A stretch of 64,000 bases of DNA from the NCBI GenBank assembly GCA_021292165.1, contig CM037877.1:129388274-129452273 (forward strand). The letters are read 5' to 3'. The DNA comes from Shinisaurus crocodilurus (taxonomy: Eukaryota > Chordata > Lepidosauria > Squamata > Shinisauridae). The position numbers and the translations under genes were made by a program. Positions within the stretch are counted from its first letter, which is position 1. Each line of letters begins with the position of its first letter. Positions 21,674 through 33,061 of this stretch are shown here, piece after piece. The notes beneath the pieces are model-generated. The model saw only the letters and a program-made list of their open reading frames with translations. It was not told the DNA's origin and searched no databases.

Positions 21674-22165
21674 GTGAGTCTTTACCCATCCTAATTGCAC
21701 ATTGTTAATTTACCTCATGTGTACTTTTAAAAATGTAATTAGATGGAAGATCTGAAGCCTGCTGTTGAAGGAGAATACTTTTAAGGTTCACTATCTTGAA
21801 CAGATAGAGGGTGGAATCCAGATTTATGTTGGATCAACTGCACAGAGAGTCAGGAGACCCTGTTGAGTGGGATGGGGTGGAGGGGGGATCCTGCAAAATT
21901 GGATGGGGAGGGACTTTCCGTGAGCAGATCCGGGATCCAACAATTAATTCTGATTAATGCCAAGTATACATATAACGAGAAAATTAAACATAATTCCCTC
22001 TAATAGCAAACTTAGGTGGTTGAGTGCCTATCAGTTTGGAAGTGAAATGGGGCCACCCAAATAAAAGGGGAGTATTTTCTACTTAGGAAACTCCTTAGGT
22101 AAGCAGAAGTCCATCAGTTTGTAAATTAAAAGATTTGTTTTTAAAACCTCCCGCAAAATGCCTAA

Positions 22166-22278
22166 CAGTGTTCTCCAACCTTGGGTCCCCAGATGTTTTT
22201 AGCCTACAACTCCCAGCATGCCCCAGCCTGGGAGTTGTAGGCCAAAAACATCTGGGGACCCAAGGTTGGAGAACACTG
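22166..22278. mobile_element. Palindromic hAT-type MITE, copy 1
   Basis: A near-perfect hairpin: CAGTGTTCTCCAACCTTGGG pairs with CCCAAGGTTGGAGAACACTG. GCCTAA abuts both ends. It is the same family as 22,605, 41,051 and 63,548. Overlapping ORFs (ATTPSMPQP-like) are artefacts. Confidence 0.85.
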
Positions 22279-22604
22279 GCCTAACAAGAATCTGTGAGCA
22301 TGCACAATGCTGATAGCTGTTGAGCATATAGGGTAGGGGAGATGGTGAAGGACACACTTTCCCCCTCTCCAGAAGTGTGTGGTTCACTCACACCCACCCC
22401 ACTATATAGCTGTGCTCAGGTTTGGTGCTGGCAGCCCTCTTGCTCTATATAGCACAGCAAGAGAAAGCCTTGAGAGGGTGGAGAAAAAGGTTGTTATTTA
22501 TCCCTTCCCCATGGCTGAACCCACCCCCAACCCCAAGAGGCCTGAGCAGCAAGGATCCTATTCCAACCTCACTGGAGCTGAGAACAGGAACACATCTCTT
22601 AGAG

Positions 22605-22717
22605 CAGTGTTCTCCAACCTTGGGTCCCCAGATGTTTTTGGCCTACAACTCCCAGGCTGGGGCATGCTGGGAGTTGTAAGCCAAAAACATCTGGGGACCC
22701 AAGGTTGGAGAACACTG
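22605..22717. mobile_element. Palindromic hAT-type MITE, copy 2
   Basis: It has the same termini and length as copy 1, only about 330 bp away, with the central CCCAGGCTGGGGCATG loop in the opposite orientation. CTTAGAG occurs on both sides, offset by two bases. Confidence 0.85.
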
Positions 22718-22911
22718 TACTTAGAGGGTAGAGATATACTGCAACGTCGTGTTGCAGGGCCCACTTGTACTAAATATTATTGATTGTACATTTCATTATG
22801 TAGATTTCCTTGCTACTGAAACACTTCAGAAAAGCGTGGTTTTAGCTTCAGAGATGCTATTCAATTGTTAATATGTAAATTAAATATTCTTTGTTCCAAT
22901 ATTGCCTTCAG

Positions 22912-23001
22912 GTGCAGCTCGTTTACCGGACACTTCAGAAAATTTGTTGTTGCTAAAGCAAGTTGTTAGAAAACCTTTAGAAGCAGTACTTCAGTATCTA
23001 G
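22912..23001 (+). CDS. MTA1: MTA1 exon: end of RBBP-binding segment R1
   Basis: This 90-bp exon lies between CCTTCAG and the donor GTACGT. Its first two bases complete Cys, then AARLPDTSENLLLLKQVVRK and PLEAVLQYL. It follows MTA1 closely: the VRKPLEAVL block is invariant in the MTA1 I recall. The last G splits a Glu codon completed by AG at 38,270, across a 15.3-kb intron filled with L2, LINE and DIRS copies. Confidence 0.95.
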
Positions 23002-23323
23002 GTACGTAAATAGAGTGCTGAGTCATTTCCTGACCCATTTGCATATTTTCCCTGTGCTTAAACTGTAATCTAGTCTGGAATTATATTATTATTATTCACT
23101 AGCAAAAAAAATCTGTTGAGTTTGACAGGCAGAGGAGGGTTAAAGGATAGAGAGTTCCTGCTCTTTCCCCTATCCTTTTTTCCTGTTCACGCTTACCACC
23201 TACTACCCTACTTCACCACCCAGTTCTGCCCCCACAACAAAATTGGCCTCAAGTGTCATACTTTTCTTTTCTCCATAAAAAAAAATGTTATCATTTTGCT
23301 TGTATGGGCGGAAGTCATTATAA

Positions 23324-23425
23324 CAGGGGTGGCCAACTTGTGCTCCCCATATGTTGTTGGATTGCAACTCCCATCATCCCAAACCATTGGCTATGCTGGC
23401 TTAGACTGATGGGAATTGCAATCCA
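23324..23425. mobile_element. Short inverted-repeat MITE
   Basis: GGGGTGGCCAACTTGTGCTC, then GGATTGCAACTCCCATCAT and, inverted, ATGGGAATTGCAATCC. The hairpin arms make a hAT-type MITE likely. Confidence 0.5.
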
Positions 23426-23569
23426 GTCTTTTCTTTCCTTCTATGCACAAGCAGATGTCTCATAGCTGGCCTGTGCCATGTGGCGTCTTGAGTAGTTTAT
23501 GCCCCCTACTTTTCCAAGGTATCTCTGAGGGAAATTATTAGGTCAAATTTCTCCCAGAATACACACGCT

Positions 23570-23700
23570 GTGTAACTTTTGTTTCATATTTATTTTAAAC
23601 ATTGTTTTATATTGTTTTAATTATGTTTGCAAGCTGCCTTGAGAAAGCTTTGCTGTGAAAGGCAGCATATGAATTTCTTAAATAAACAAATAAACTTTTT
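23570..23700 (+). mobile_element. L2-type 3' end fragment
   Basis: TTGTTTTAATTATGTTTGC, then AAGCTGCCTTGAGAAAGC and a tail of AATAAACAAATAAAC. This is the typical L2-clade 3' UTR end. Confidence 0.6.
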
Positions 23701-24276
23701 AACACACCTAAAGCAGACAAAGCATGTAGACTGAACTGCTTGTGCATAAGAATGGAGCTTCTTTCAACCTCTAATTGTAAGCAATAAGCATATAAATAAC
23801 AGTTAAGAGAGATAATTATATTCATGAGGAATCTGACCTTCCCTAAAAGCCAATGCTTTGCTTTGGAGAACATAGAGGTAGCTAAAGATTGTGCCTACAC
23901 TTGATGATTTTGTACCATGAACATGTGTTGTGTTCTGTGATACATTTTGGGATAGTAGGACGTTGTGAGATGATGTAGAAGATTTTGCTTTCTATGTAAA
24001 CTGCTGCTAGATATTTGCTAAAATTGTGGAAGGAAAATGTCTCACTTCCTTAAAAGCTATTTTCTTAAAATCCTCGGCTCTGATCTTCAAAGCGCTCCAG
24101 TGGTTTAACTTTCCTCTATTGGGCTCACACGTGTGAAACAGTCTCAGGACTGGGTTTAAGTAGAGTTTTTAAAAGAGCTCTATTATTAAGAATATAGCTT
24201 TTTGATATAAATCCTTGCTTTCTTCTATAATAGTAAATAAAGTCAAGGTAAAACAGAGTTATGCTTTCATTATCAC

Positions 24277-24296
24277 ACACACACACATACACACTA
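24277..24296. repeat. (CA)n microsatellite
   Basis: Short CA run with one interruption. Confidence 0.7.
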
Positions 24297-24410
24297 CACA
24301 AATAATTTCATTTACTACATAACTTACAATAATATTAGAACAACAAAAGCAAAGGTAGCAATATTGACTATAAGAAAATGTCCAAAATCCATGTAGCTGT
24401 AATACCTTTA

Positions 24411-24543
24411 GGGCACAATCCTGTGCATGTTTAGACAGAAAAGAAGCCCTACGACTCCAAGAATTCCCAGTCAGCATGGCTGGCTAGGGAATGCTGGGAG
24501 TTGTAGGACTTTTTTCTGTCTAACCATGCAGAGGATTGTGCCC
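24411..24543. mobile_element. Harbinger-type MITE with TTA duplication
   Basis: TTA|GGGCACAATCCTGTGCATG on the left and GAGGATTGTGCCC|TTA on the right. The 133-bp element is a long hairpin (CCTACGACTCCAAGAATTCC against GGAATGCTGGGAGTTGTAGG). A TTA target site and GGGCACAATCC ends fit PIF/Harbinger. A related, shorter copy is at 41,702-41,789. Confidence 0.72.
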
Positions 24544-24764
24544 TTATTAGGCCAACCAAAAGACCATGCATAAAAAGTAAAAATTGTGCAAGCTTTTGAG
24601 ATCCCCATATATCTTCTTCAGGCAATATGTTATACAATACAGGGACGGGGAATGTGACTAGACAGTGAAGTCGCATTGTCTGCAAGTTCAGACTGTTCCC
24701 AAGGTGTAGTGTGGGAGGAGGAGTCTGCAGGTCAGCAGGTCATGTGATGGTTACAGGAAAGGTT

Positions 24765-27135
24765 CAGGCTTGCCTGGCACCGGAAAGAGCACTATGTAGG
24801 CACCAGGTGAGCCTCTTTGGGAAGCTCATTCCACAATCGGAGTGCCACAACAGAAAAGGCCCTTTTCTTAGTAGCCACCCATCTCATTTCCTTTGGCAGG
24901 GGCTCCTAGAGAAGGACCACTGAGAATGATCTTAGGGTCCAGGCAGGTATATATGGAAGGGGACAATCATTCAGGTAACCTGGCCATAAACAATTTAGGA
25001 CTTTGAATGTTAATACCAGCACTTTGAATTGGGCCCAGACATGGACTGGCAGCCAGTGCAGATGGAAAAGTACTGGCCTAATATGACCAAGTTTGCCAGT
25101 CCCGGTTAGCAATCTTGCTGTCCTATTTTGTACCAGCTGGAGTTTCTGGACCGTTTTCAAAGACAGCCCCACGTATAACACATTCCAGTAATCCAGCCGA
25201 GAGGTTACCAGAGCCTGGATAACTGTAGCTAGGTTATCTCTGTCCAGATAAGGACGTAGTTGGTATATCAGCCTAAGCTGATAAAAGGTGCTCTGTGCCA
25301 CCGAGTCCTCCTATGCCTCTAGTAACAGTGCTGGATCCAAGAGAACCCACAAACTACAAACTTGATCATTGAGGGGGAGTGCAACCCCCTCCAGAACAGG
25401 TTGAATATCACTCATCCAGCCAGGCGAACCACCCACTAACAGTACCTCTGTCTTGTCTGGATTGAGTCTCAGTTTATTGGGCCTCTTCCAGTCCATTACT
25501 GTGCCCCGGCACTGATTCAGAACAGCCACTGCTTCACCTGGATTTGATGAAAAGGAGAGATAGGGCTGGGTGTCATCCACATATTGATGACACCTCAACC
25601 CACACCTCCGGATAACCAATCCCAGTGGTTTCATGTAGATATTGAACAGCATGTGGGCTAGAATAGAGCCCTGTGGAACCCCATAGTATAGCTGCCAAGG
25701 CACAGAGCAATAATCCCCCAACATCACCTTCTGGAATCAGCCATCTAAGTAGGAGTGGAACCACTGCAGTGCAGTACCTCCAATTCCTAACCCAGACAAC
25801 TTATCCAGAAGGATACTATGGTTAATGGTATCCAAAGCCACTGAGAGGTCCAAGAGAATCAACGGAGTCGCATTCCCCCTCTCTCTTTCCCGGAAAAAGT
25901 CACCCAACAGGGTGACCAAGGCAGTTTCCATTCCAAAACCAAGCCTGAAGCCTGATTGAAATGGATCTAATTAATCCATTTCATTCAAGAATGCCTGGAG
26001 TTGACTGGCAACCACCCGCTCAAGCACCTTGCCCAGGAAGGGGATGTTGGCTACTGGCCTATAGTTGTTATCATCATCTGGGTCCAGGTTAGGCTTTTTA
26101 AGAAGTGGCCTAATTACTGCCTCCTTTAAAGAGACCGGCACCACTTCCTCTCTCAAGGAGGAGTTTACGACTTCCTGGACCCAGCCTGATATCCCCTCCC
26201 TATTAGAAGTAATAAGCCATGCAGGGCAAGGGTCAGGTGAACAGGTGGTCGACCAGACTTGGCCAAGCACCTTGTCCGCATCCTCTGGCCTCAGCAACCG
26301 AAACTCATCCAATAAAACTGGACCAGACGGTGCTCTGGGCTACTCTACTAATGGTACTGCATTCATTGTGGTGTCCAGTTCGTGATGGATCTGAGCAACT
26401 TTATCTTCAAAATGCCGCACAAATTTGTCATAGCATGCTACCAAGAGTTCCACCATTTCTCTTGCCCAGATTGTCACAGGCCATGAACCACTTGGAAAAT
26501 CTCCACTGGACGACACTGAGAAGATGCAATGGTGGCAGAAAAGAAGTCCCTCTTTGCCACCTTCATCGCTACAGAGTAAGCTCGATAATGAGCTCTAACC
26601 TGTGTTTGGTCAGACTGCACGAGTTTTCCAGCACCTGAGTTCTACTCATCTTCTTTCTTGCTTCATTGCCCTCAGCTCAGGTGTATACCAAGGAGCTGGC
26701 CAGGCTCTGCGGGGGTGCCTGGGCACAATTGTTTCTACTGCCCAAAGTCATCTCTGCATTCCACAGGAGCACCAGGCATACCAATAGGAAATGCCCCAGA
26801 GCCCTCTGGAATCCATTGGAATCCATTAGCCTCCATGGGTGGGGCATTTTAATAGGTCCCCCACCCTTGCAGAGGGGGAAGACTGCTGAGAGTCTAAGCC
26901 TCAATAGGAAGTGATATGACCATGAAAATGGAATCGTTGTTAATTTTCCTACTTTCAGATCACCATCCTCCTGCCCAGTCGAGAAAACCAAATCAAGCGT
27001 GTCCTCTTATATGTGTTGGGCCGATGACATGTTGAGACAGTCCAATGGTTGTCATGGTGGTCATGAATTCCTGAGCCGCCCAGATCTGGCAGCCTCCGCA
27101 TGGAAGTTGTGATCCACCAGAACCATCATTCTAGG
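24765..27135 (-). mobile_element. L2 LINE, long copy from endonuclease end to 3' tail
   Basis: Read 5' to 3' on the minus strand: EDTLDLVFSTGQEDGDL (endonuclease C-terminus, about 27,010), CYDKFVRHFEDKVAQIH linker (about 26,435), DDNNYRPVANIPFLGKVLER (RT start, about 26,050), LILLDLSVALDTINHSILLD, YGVPQGSILAHMLFNIYMKP, RCHQYVDDTQPYLSF with the YVDD catalytic box (about 25,590), RLNPDKTEVLLVGG, LGHIRPVLFHLHWLPV. It ends KRAFSVVALRLWNELPKEAH near 24,800. Several frameshifts and stops (for example after FHSYLDG) make it non-functional, but it is the most complete L2 here, about 2.4 kb. Confidence 0.92.
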
Positions 27136-27387
27136 TTAGGGGTGGATGATCCACCCACCACCGGAGTTGTGGCATGCTTGGTAAGCGCTGCCGCCAGGCC
27201 TGCCGAGCTGGGCTGAAAGCAAGCGCCAGCTGAGGTGCTCGTCGGACTTGCATCCCTGGGTTGTTGGTTCCCCTCCTCCTTCACCCGCTGCCTCCCTGTA
27301 TCCCAAATGCCTTTGTGAAGCTGTAGTGCTGGCATACTACAATGGGTTCTTTTTCACCACTCTTTCCCATTGCCTCTGTAGCCTGGC

Positions 27388-29010
27388 AATGTGGAAACTA
27401 TCGGGGCATTTCTCTCTTAGCTACCGCAGGTAAAATATTTGCTAGGATTCTCGCAAACCATCTTCTATCTATTTCAGAAGAGATCCTCCCTGAAACTCAA
27501 TATGGTTTCCGCCCCTCTAGAGAGACAGTAGACATGATTTTTACTGCACGTCAGCTCCAAGAAAAATGCCGGGAGCAAAATCAACCCCTTTATATGGCAT
27601 TTATCAATTTGGCTAAGGCCTTTGATACTGTAGACCGTACAGCTCTCTGGACTATCCTTATGAAAATTGGATGCCCCAATAAATTTGTGACTATCTTGCG
27701 ACTTCTCCATGACAACATGACGGCAATGGTTTTGGACAACAACGGCTCTCATGATGCTCCATTTAAAGTGGGATTAGGTGTTAAACAGGGATGTGTTATC
27801 GCCCCAACATTATTTGCTATTTTCATCGCCATGATTTTACATCTTGTCGAGGGGAAACTTCCCACTGGTGTGGGAATTATATATCGAACAGATGGAAAGC
27901 TTTTTAATCTCAGCAGGCTGAAAGCAAAAAGTAAGGTAATTACAACCTCCGTTGTGGAACTTCAGTATGCTGATGATAATGTGGTCTCCGCACATTCAGA
28001 GGATGATCTCCAAACTATCCTAAATGCTTTTGCAGAAGCATACGAAAAACTTGGTCTCTCACTTAACATCAAAAAAACCAAAGTGCTTCATCAACATGTG
28101 CAAGCTAACCCTTTGGTGATGCCATCTATCCAGCTTGGCGGGACAATACTGGAAAATGTCGATCATTTTCTCTATCTTGGCAGCTATCTTTCTGTTACAG
28201 CTAACATCGACAGTGAAATCCAGCATCGTTTGAGCTCCGCAAGTGTCACGTTTTCTCGAATGAAACACAGAGTGTTCGAGGATCGGGATATTTGTAAGAA
28301 GACCAAAACACTGGTTTATGAAGCCATTGTATTACCAGCTTTATTGTATGCCTGCGAAACATGGACTATCTATAAACGTCACTTCCACCTCCTTGAAAGA
28401 TTTCATCAACGTTGCCTCCGGAAAATCCTGCAAATTACTTGGGAAGATAGGTGAACAAATGTCAGTGTACTGGAAGAAGCAAAGACTACTAGCGTTGAAA
28501 AAATGATCCTTCAACGCCAACTTCAGTGGACCGGTCATGTTGTTCGAATGCTTGACTGCCGTCTTCCAAAGCAGTTACTTTATTCCCAACTCAAGAATGG
28601 AAAGCGGAATATCGCTTTTAAAGCGAATATGAACATTTAAAGATGTTCATAAGGCTAATCTAAAAAAATGCAATATAAACATCGAAAACTGGGAAGCTCC
28701 GGCCCATGAACGATCTAAATGGAGGTTGGCCTTTCACAAAGGCTCCATGGACTTTGAAGAAGCCCGAGTGCAAGGTGAAAGAAAGAAACGTGCTAAGCGA
28801 AAAGCACGTCAAACAAATCCTTTACAGGACCATCTTCCACCTGGTAACCTGTGTCCTCACTGTGGGAAGCTGTATGGATCTAGAATTGGCCTCCACAGTC
28901 ACTTACGGACCCATCGCTAGAGATCTACACAATCTTCTTTAGAATTTCTTCCTTTTATCCTGGAAGACAATCTTACTCGGTCATGAGTGATCGCCTGATG
29001 ATGATGATGA
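27388..29010 (+). mobile_element. Non-LTR retrotransposon (YADD RT, C2H2 finger), copy 2, longest
   Basis: One frame is open from 27,342 to 28,454. It contains CGNYRGISLLATAGKIFARI, ILPETQYGFRPSRETVDMIF, FINLAKAFDTVDRTALWTIL, GLGVKQGCVIAPTLFAIFIA, ELQYADDNVVSAHSEDDLQ and LLYACETWTIYKRHFHLLER: RT motifs in order, with the YADD box intact. A stop follows WEDR at 28,452; the frame resumes through KMILQRQLQWTGHVVRM and, after a short rearrangement near 28,610, ends with CPHCGKLYGSRIGLHSHLRT (28,854-28,913). The tail is (GAT)n. The 5' endonuclease is missing. One Asp of the AKAFD block is kept. Confidence 0.9.
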
Positions 29011-29176
29011 TGAGCCTGGCGAAACAACCCATGAACAACCAACAGTTCTGGGTTCACACGTAATGAAAACCCATTAGTTCACAATGGTTTCACAACCCGA
29101 CCATGGTTTGTTAACACAACTGGATTCGCACATCATGACAACTCAAAATTCAACTACCCATACCATGGGTTAGTGT

Positions 29177-29322
29177 CAGGGCTTTTTTTCTGGTGGAACT
29201 CACCGGAACTGAGTTCCAGCACCTTTTCTTCTATTAATTGCATTACAATTTAATCGCCATCTACTCCCGAGGAAATGTAATCCAAGAGTTCCGGTACCTT
29301 TTTCTCCATAAAAAAAGCACTG
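29177..29322. mobile_element. hAT-type MITE with perfect 8-bp duplication
   Basis: GTTAGTGT occurs immediately before (29,169-29,176) and after (29,323-29,330). The termini CAGGGCTTTTTTTCTGG and CATAAAAAAAGCACTG are inverted repeats, and GGAACTGAGTTCC lies inside. At 146 bp with no ORF, it is a non-autonomous hAT element. Confidence 0.82.
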
Positions 29323-29616
29323 GTTAGTGTTATGTATAAACCAGGTCAATAAGTCCCATTGAAATAAGTGGGTAAACAAGCATAGGACTATGCTGTTAGT
29401 CAGCAGAATTAGATATGATTACAGTTGTTGTATCTACAATTGAGTTATGATTTCTAAACAAAAATTAGAAAGTAGTTATATCCTCCTCTAGCCTCCTAAA
29501 AATATTGACACACTTCCTGGGAATTAAAGTTCTATGCATTAACCAATTTCCCTGGGCTTTGGAATAAGTTTCTTTAGGCAGATTAAGCTACGTAAAATAG
29601 TACCATGCAAACTAAG

Positions 29617-29700
29617 GCTGCAATCCTATACCTGCTTACCTGAAAGTAAGTCCCATTAAACTCAATGGAACTTACTTTTGAGTAAAGTATAGATTGCACT
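29617..29700. mobile_element. Palindromic MITE, CAATCCTATGC family, copy 2
   Basis: GCTGCAATCCTATACCTGC pairs imperfectly with the inverted GAGTAAAGTATAGATTGCA, around AAGTCCCATTAAACTCAATG. Confidence 0.6.
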
Positions 29701-29829
29701 GTAAATCTAATTGTATTTTCAAAAGCAGTGTTTCCTTCTCTCAGGGAAAGGCAAGGCACAGCACAGGGATGATTGCTTGAAATCTACAAATCACTTCTTA
29801 TGCTAAATGTACCGTAGTCTCTTTACACA

Positions 29830-32560
29830 GAAGAAGCGGCTAGTGGGAGAAAGGGAGTGCTTCCTGCCTGACCACATGTCACTGCCGCCTTTCCCCTGCT
29901 CCCCCTCCTCCCTGGTCGGTGAAGAGGGAATCAGAAGCTTATCAGGACAATGATAAAGAAGGGGAGGAACAAGCCCAGGTCCACACCCTGCAAGGGAATC
30001 AAGGGCTCCCCCTCCAACTTCTCCTCCATGACCCTCTGAGAGCAGGTCCAGGGAAAGGTCTCCTCAGGCAGAAAGTAGCAGGGCCCTCTCCCATTCGTGC
30101 AGGAGGTGCTGCTGCACAGGAAGAAGCAGGCACTACTGGACCCACCACAGGTCCCAATCTGCCTGATACTCCAGCAGGCACCACTCCCCTCTCCCCAGGA
30201 GGGAACATACAAGGGACAGGAAGACACGCCCCCTCCCAAACACAAGGCTCTTCACCCCTCCAGCTCTTCCCCACACAGGAGGTGGAAAAGATTCAGGGGG
30301 TCCCCTGTTAAGGACTCCTCCAAGCCTGAGGAAAACTGCCAGGCCTGCAAAGAGGCACAAGAGGGCAGCAGAGAGGCACACAGTTCTGAATCTAGTGCAG
30401 GCTTCACATCGCCTTCCCTTTCTGGTTCAGAACTCCACCCAAGGGAGGAGGGGGAGCTCTCAGATAGGGAAAGACCAAAGGAGAAGCTTTCACAAGGGAG
30501 GCTTTTCTTGACTGAAGCCATTTCCAAGATGATTGCTAGCTGCCTGGAGGTGCTCCACCTCACAGGCCAGAAAGAGACTCAGCCTCCATCTGGGACCAAA
30601 ACAAAGCTGTCAGTGGTGGCAGCAACTTTCCCGACTGTTCTCTTCTCAACTCCAACTGTGCCACTCCCCACTAGCTTCAAGGAAATCATCCAGAAGGAAT
30701 GGGAAACACCAGCCAAGCCCCATTCCACTCATTGCTACTGCGGCAAGTTCTATCTCCTAGAAGACGATGAAGGACCTCAGCATGCCATAGGTGGATGCCC
30801 TGGTGGCAGCACTCTCCTCCAAGGCCCTTATGCCTTTATTTATTTATTTATTATATTTATACCCCGCCTTTTTTCCTGCAAGGAACCCAAGGCGGCTTAC
30901 ATAATCATCCTCCTCCTCTCCATTTTATCCTCACAACAACCCTGTGAGGTAGGTTAGGCTAAGAGTCAGTGACTGGCCCAAAGTCACTCAGTGAGTTTCA
31001 TGCCAAGCGGGGACTAGAACCCGGATCTCCCGAGTCCCAGTCCAACACTCTCACCACTATGCTACACTGGCACCAATGAGTGGCTGGTGGACCAGCACGA
31101 CAGGATTGCTGAGGACACCCTCTGCAGAGGCTTTGAGGCATCCGCTACAGCCCTAAAGGCTTTAACAACATCTTCCATAGTAACTCATGTCATCTACATG
31201 AAGGCAAGTGGCATCCTGGCACGGGGCCACCTAGACAAAGACACAACAGATATCATCAGGAAATGGCCTCAGGCACAACCTTCCTGGCAGACACATCCCT
31301 GGACACCTTACAGCTAGAGGCCAGGTTTATGGCCTCCAATGTGGTAGCAAGGAGGAATCTATGGTTATGCAACCGGGCATTGGTGCCAAGTTCAAGGCTA
31401 ACCTGACCTGGTCAGCACAGCCTTCACTGGCAGGAACTTGTTCAGGGATCCTCTGTCATCGAGAAGGGCATCTACCAACAGAAGGGTATCAAGTCCAACA
31501 GTCTGAGGAGACAGGTCTTGGACCTGTCCAGCATTGTAGGGGACCCACGTAAAAACCCTGTAGGATCTCAACCCCACATAAGAAGGTTTCTAAGAGCAGC
31601 TTCCCTAATCAGACCCCCAGCAGTCAGAAGATTCCCTACATGGAGCCTCAATGTGGTCCTAAGGGCCCTAACCATGGCCCTCTTTGAACCCCAGAGGTGG
31701 TCATTCTCAGGGACCTAACCCTCAAGACCATCTTCCTGGTGGCTATCACCTCACCCAGAAGGGTCTTGGAACTAGGGGCCCTCTTCTTGGAGAAGGAATT
31801 GTGCATCTTCCACCATGACAAGGTAGTCCTTAGACCGGACCCTTCCTTTATCCCCAAGGTCAACATTGCCTTCCATAGAGTACAAGAGTTAGTCATGCCC
31901 TTCTTCTACTCTCATCCTTCCTTGCCCCAAGAAAGGGAGTGGCACACTTTGGATGTGCACAGGGGAGTGAAATTCCACCTAGATAAGAACAGGTCCCACA
32001 AGCAACATAGTACCCTCTTCATATCCTTCAAGGTATTTGCATTAGGTAGGAAGGTTTCTGCCTCCTCCCTGGCTTAGTGGCTGAGGGAATGCTGAGGGCC
32101 TAGAATATAACGCCAGGAACCTTCAGTTCCAGAGGGAATCCTTGCCCATTCAGTTAGGGAGATGCCACCTCGGTGGCATTCTAGGAAAGGGCTCCCTTAG
32201 AAGAACTATGCATGGCAACGACTTGGTCCTATATTCATACCTTCACTTGACACTACAAGATCAACGCATTTTCATCAGCAGAGGGCATCTTTGCCCGGTG
32301 GATCCTCCAAAGGATACTTCTTCCTTAGAGGGGGACTGGCTGGGGGTGGGGGGGTTCAGTTGGCCCAGCCTGGGATGCACTGCTTTGTTACATCCCCAGA
32401 CTAGCTGGCCTCCTTCTCCTTGAAGGGAGAAACGGAAATTCTGTACTTCTTCATGCTCTCTGTGACTCATACATATGGATTTTGCACCTGTGCAGAGCAA
32501 CATTCAGAACATTCTAGAGCTGAGTAGGGTTTTGGTGGGAGCCAGCCCACTGTTCGGCGC
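29830..32560 (+). mobile_element. DIRS-like element: ORF1 and tyrosine recombinase, RT deleted
   Basis: 30,097-30,830 encodes a DIRS ORF1-like protein (gag analogue): LHPREEGELSDRERPKEKLS, RLFLTEAISKMIASCLEVLH, THCYCGKFYLLEDDEG. A SINE at 30,835-31,071 splits it; the frame resumes with EWLVDQHDRIAEDTLCRGFE. Near 31,560 it passes into the recombinase without any RT/RNase H: RRFPTWSLNVVLRALTMALF, then after a +1 shift KTIFLVAITSPRRVLELGAL with the catalytic Arg, KVVLRPDPSFIPKVNIAF. The C-terminal His-x-x-Arg and Tyr blocks are only partly legible. The 3' non-coding end (32,395-32,560) shares TTGCACCTGTGCAGAGCAAC with the other copies. Confidence 0.85.
30835..31071 (-). mobile_element. tRNA-derived SINE with L2-type tail
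   Basis: On the minus strand it starts GCCAGTGTAGCATAGTGGTG (tRNA A box), then GATCCGGGTTCTAGTCCC (B box), a body, and a tail GGCGGGGTATAAATATAATA with (AATA)n. The plan resembles MIR/CORE-type SINEs. It is inserted in DIRS ORF1, so it is younger than that element. A 5'-truncated sister lies at 58,077-58,180. Confidence 0.8.
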
Positions 32561-32742
32561 ACACTCCTAAGCTTGACTCCCTTCGTGCTCAGTTGCTTTC
32601 TTTCCACCACAGTGATAACAGCATTTGGAATGGTCTCCATGTTATATGGCTTTTTGCCTCATATTTTGGTCCTTGGGCCTGCTTGGCAGAGTTTTGTTTT
32701 CTTTTATTTATTTGTTTTATTTTATGTATTTGTTTTTGAATA

Positions 32743-32993
32743 CAGTAATACCTTGGATTGCAAGTAACTTGGTTTGAGAGCGTTTTGCAAGACAAGCAAA
32801 TTTTAAAATATTTATTTAAGTTTTTTTTACTTGATATACAAGCAACGTCTTGCAATACAAATACTGTAGTACGGCTTAAATTAAAAATCTCTGTACAAAT
32901 TTTTATGGGGGGGATTTCATTTTGATATAAGAGTGTTTTGGATTACAAGCACATTTCCGGAACGAATTATGCTCTCAATCCAAGGCATGACTG
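32743..32993 (+). mobile_element. TA-flanked MITE (Tigger/pogo-like), copy 2
   Basis: TA|CAGTAATACCTTGGATTGCA to ATCCAAGGCATGACTG|TA, 251 bp. The right end (GGCATGACTG) differs from copy 1 (GGTATTACTG), and the copy at 59,544 shares this form, so the family has at least two subtypes. Confidence 0.85.
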
Positions 32994-33061
32994 TATTGAC
33001 ATTTATTTGACATTTGTCTTGGGGTCTAATGGCCTCCAAGTCTCTCTTCAAGAAGTGTTCA

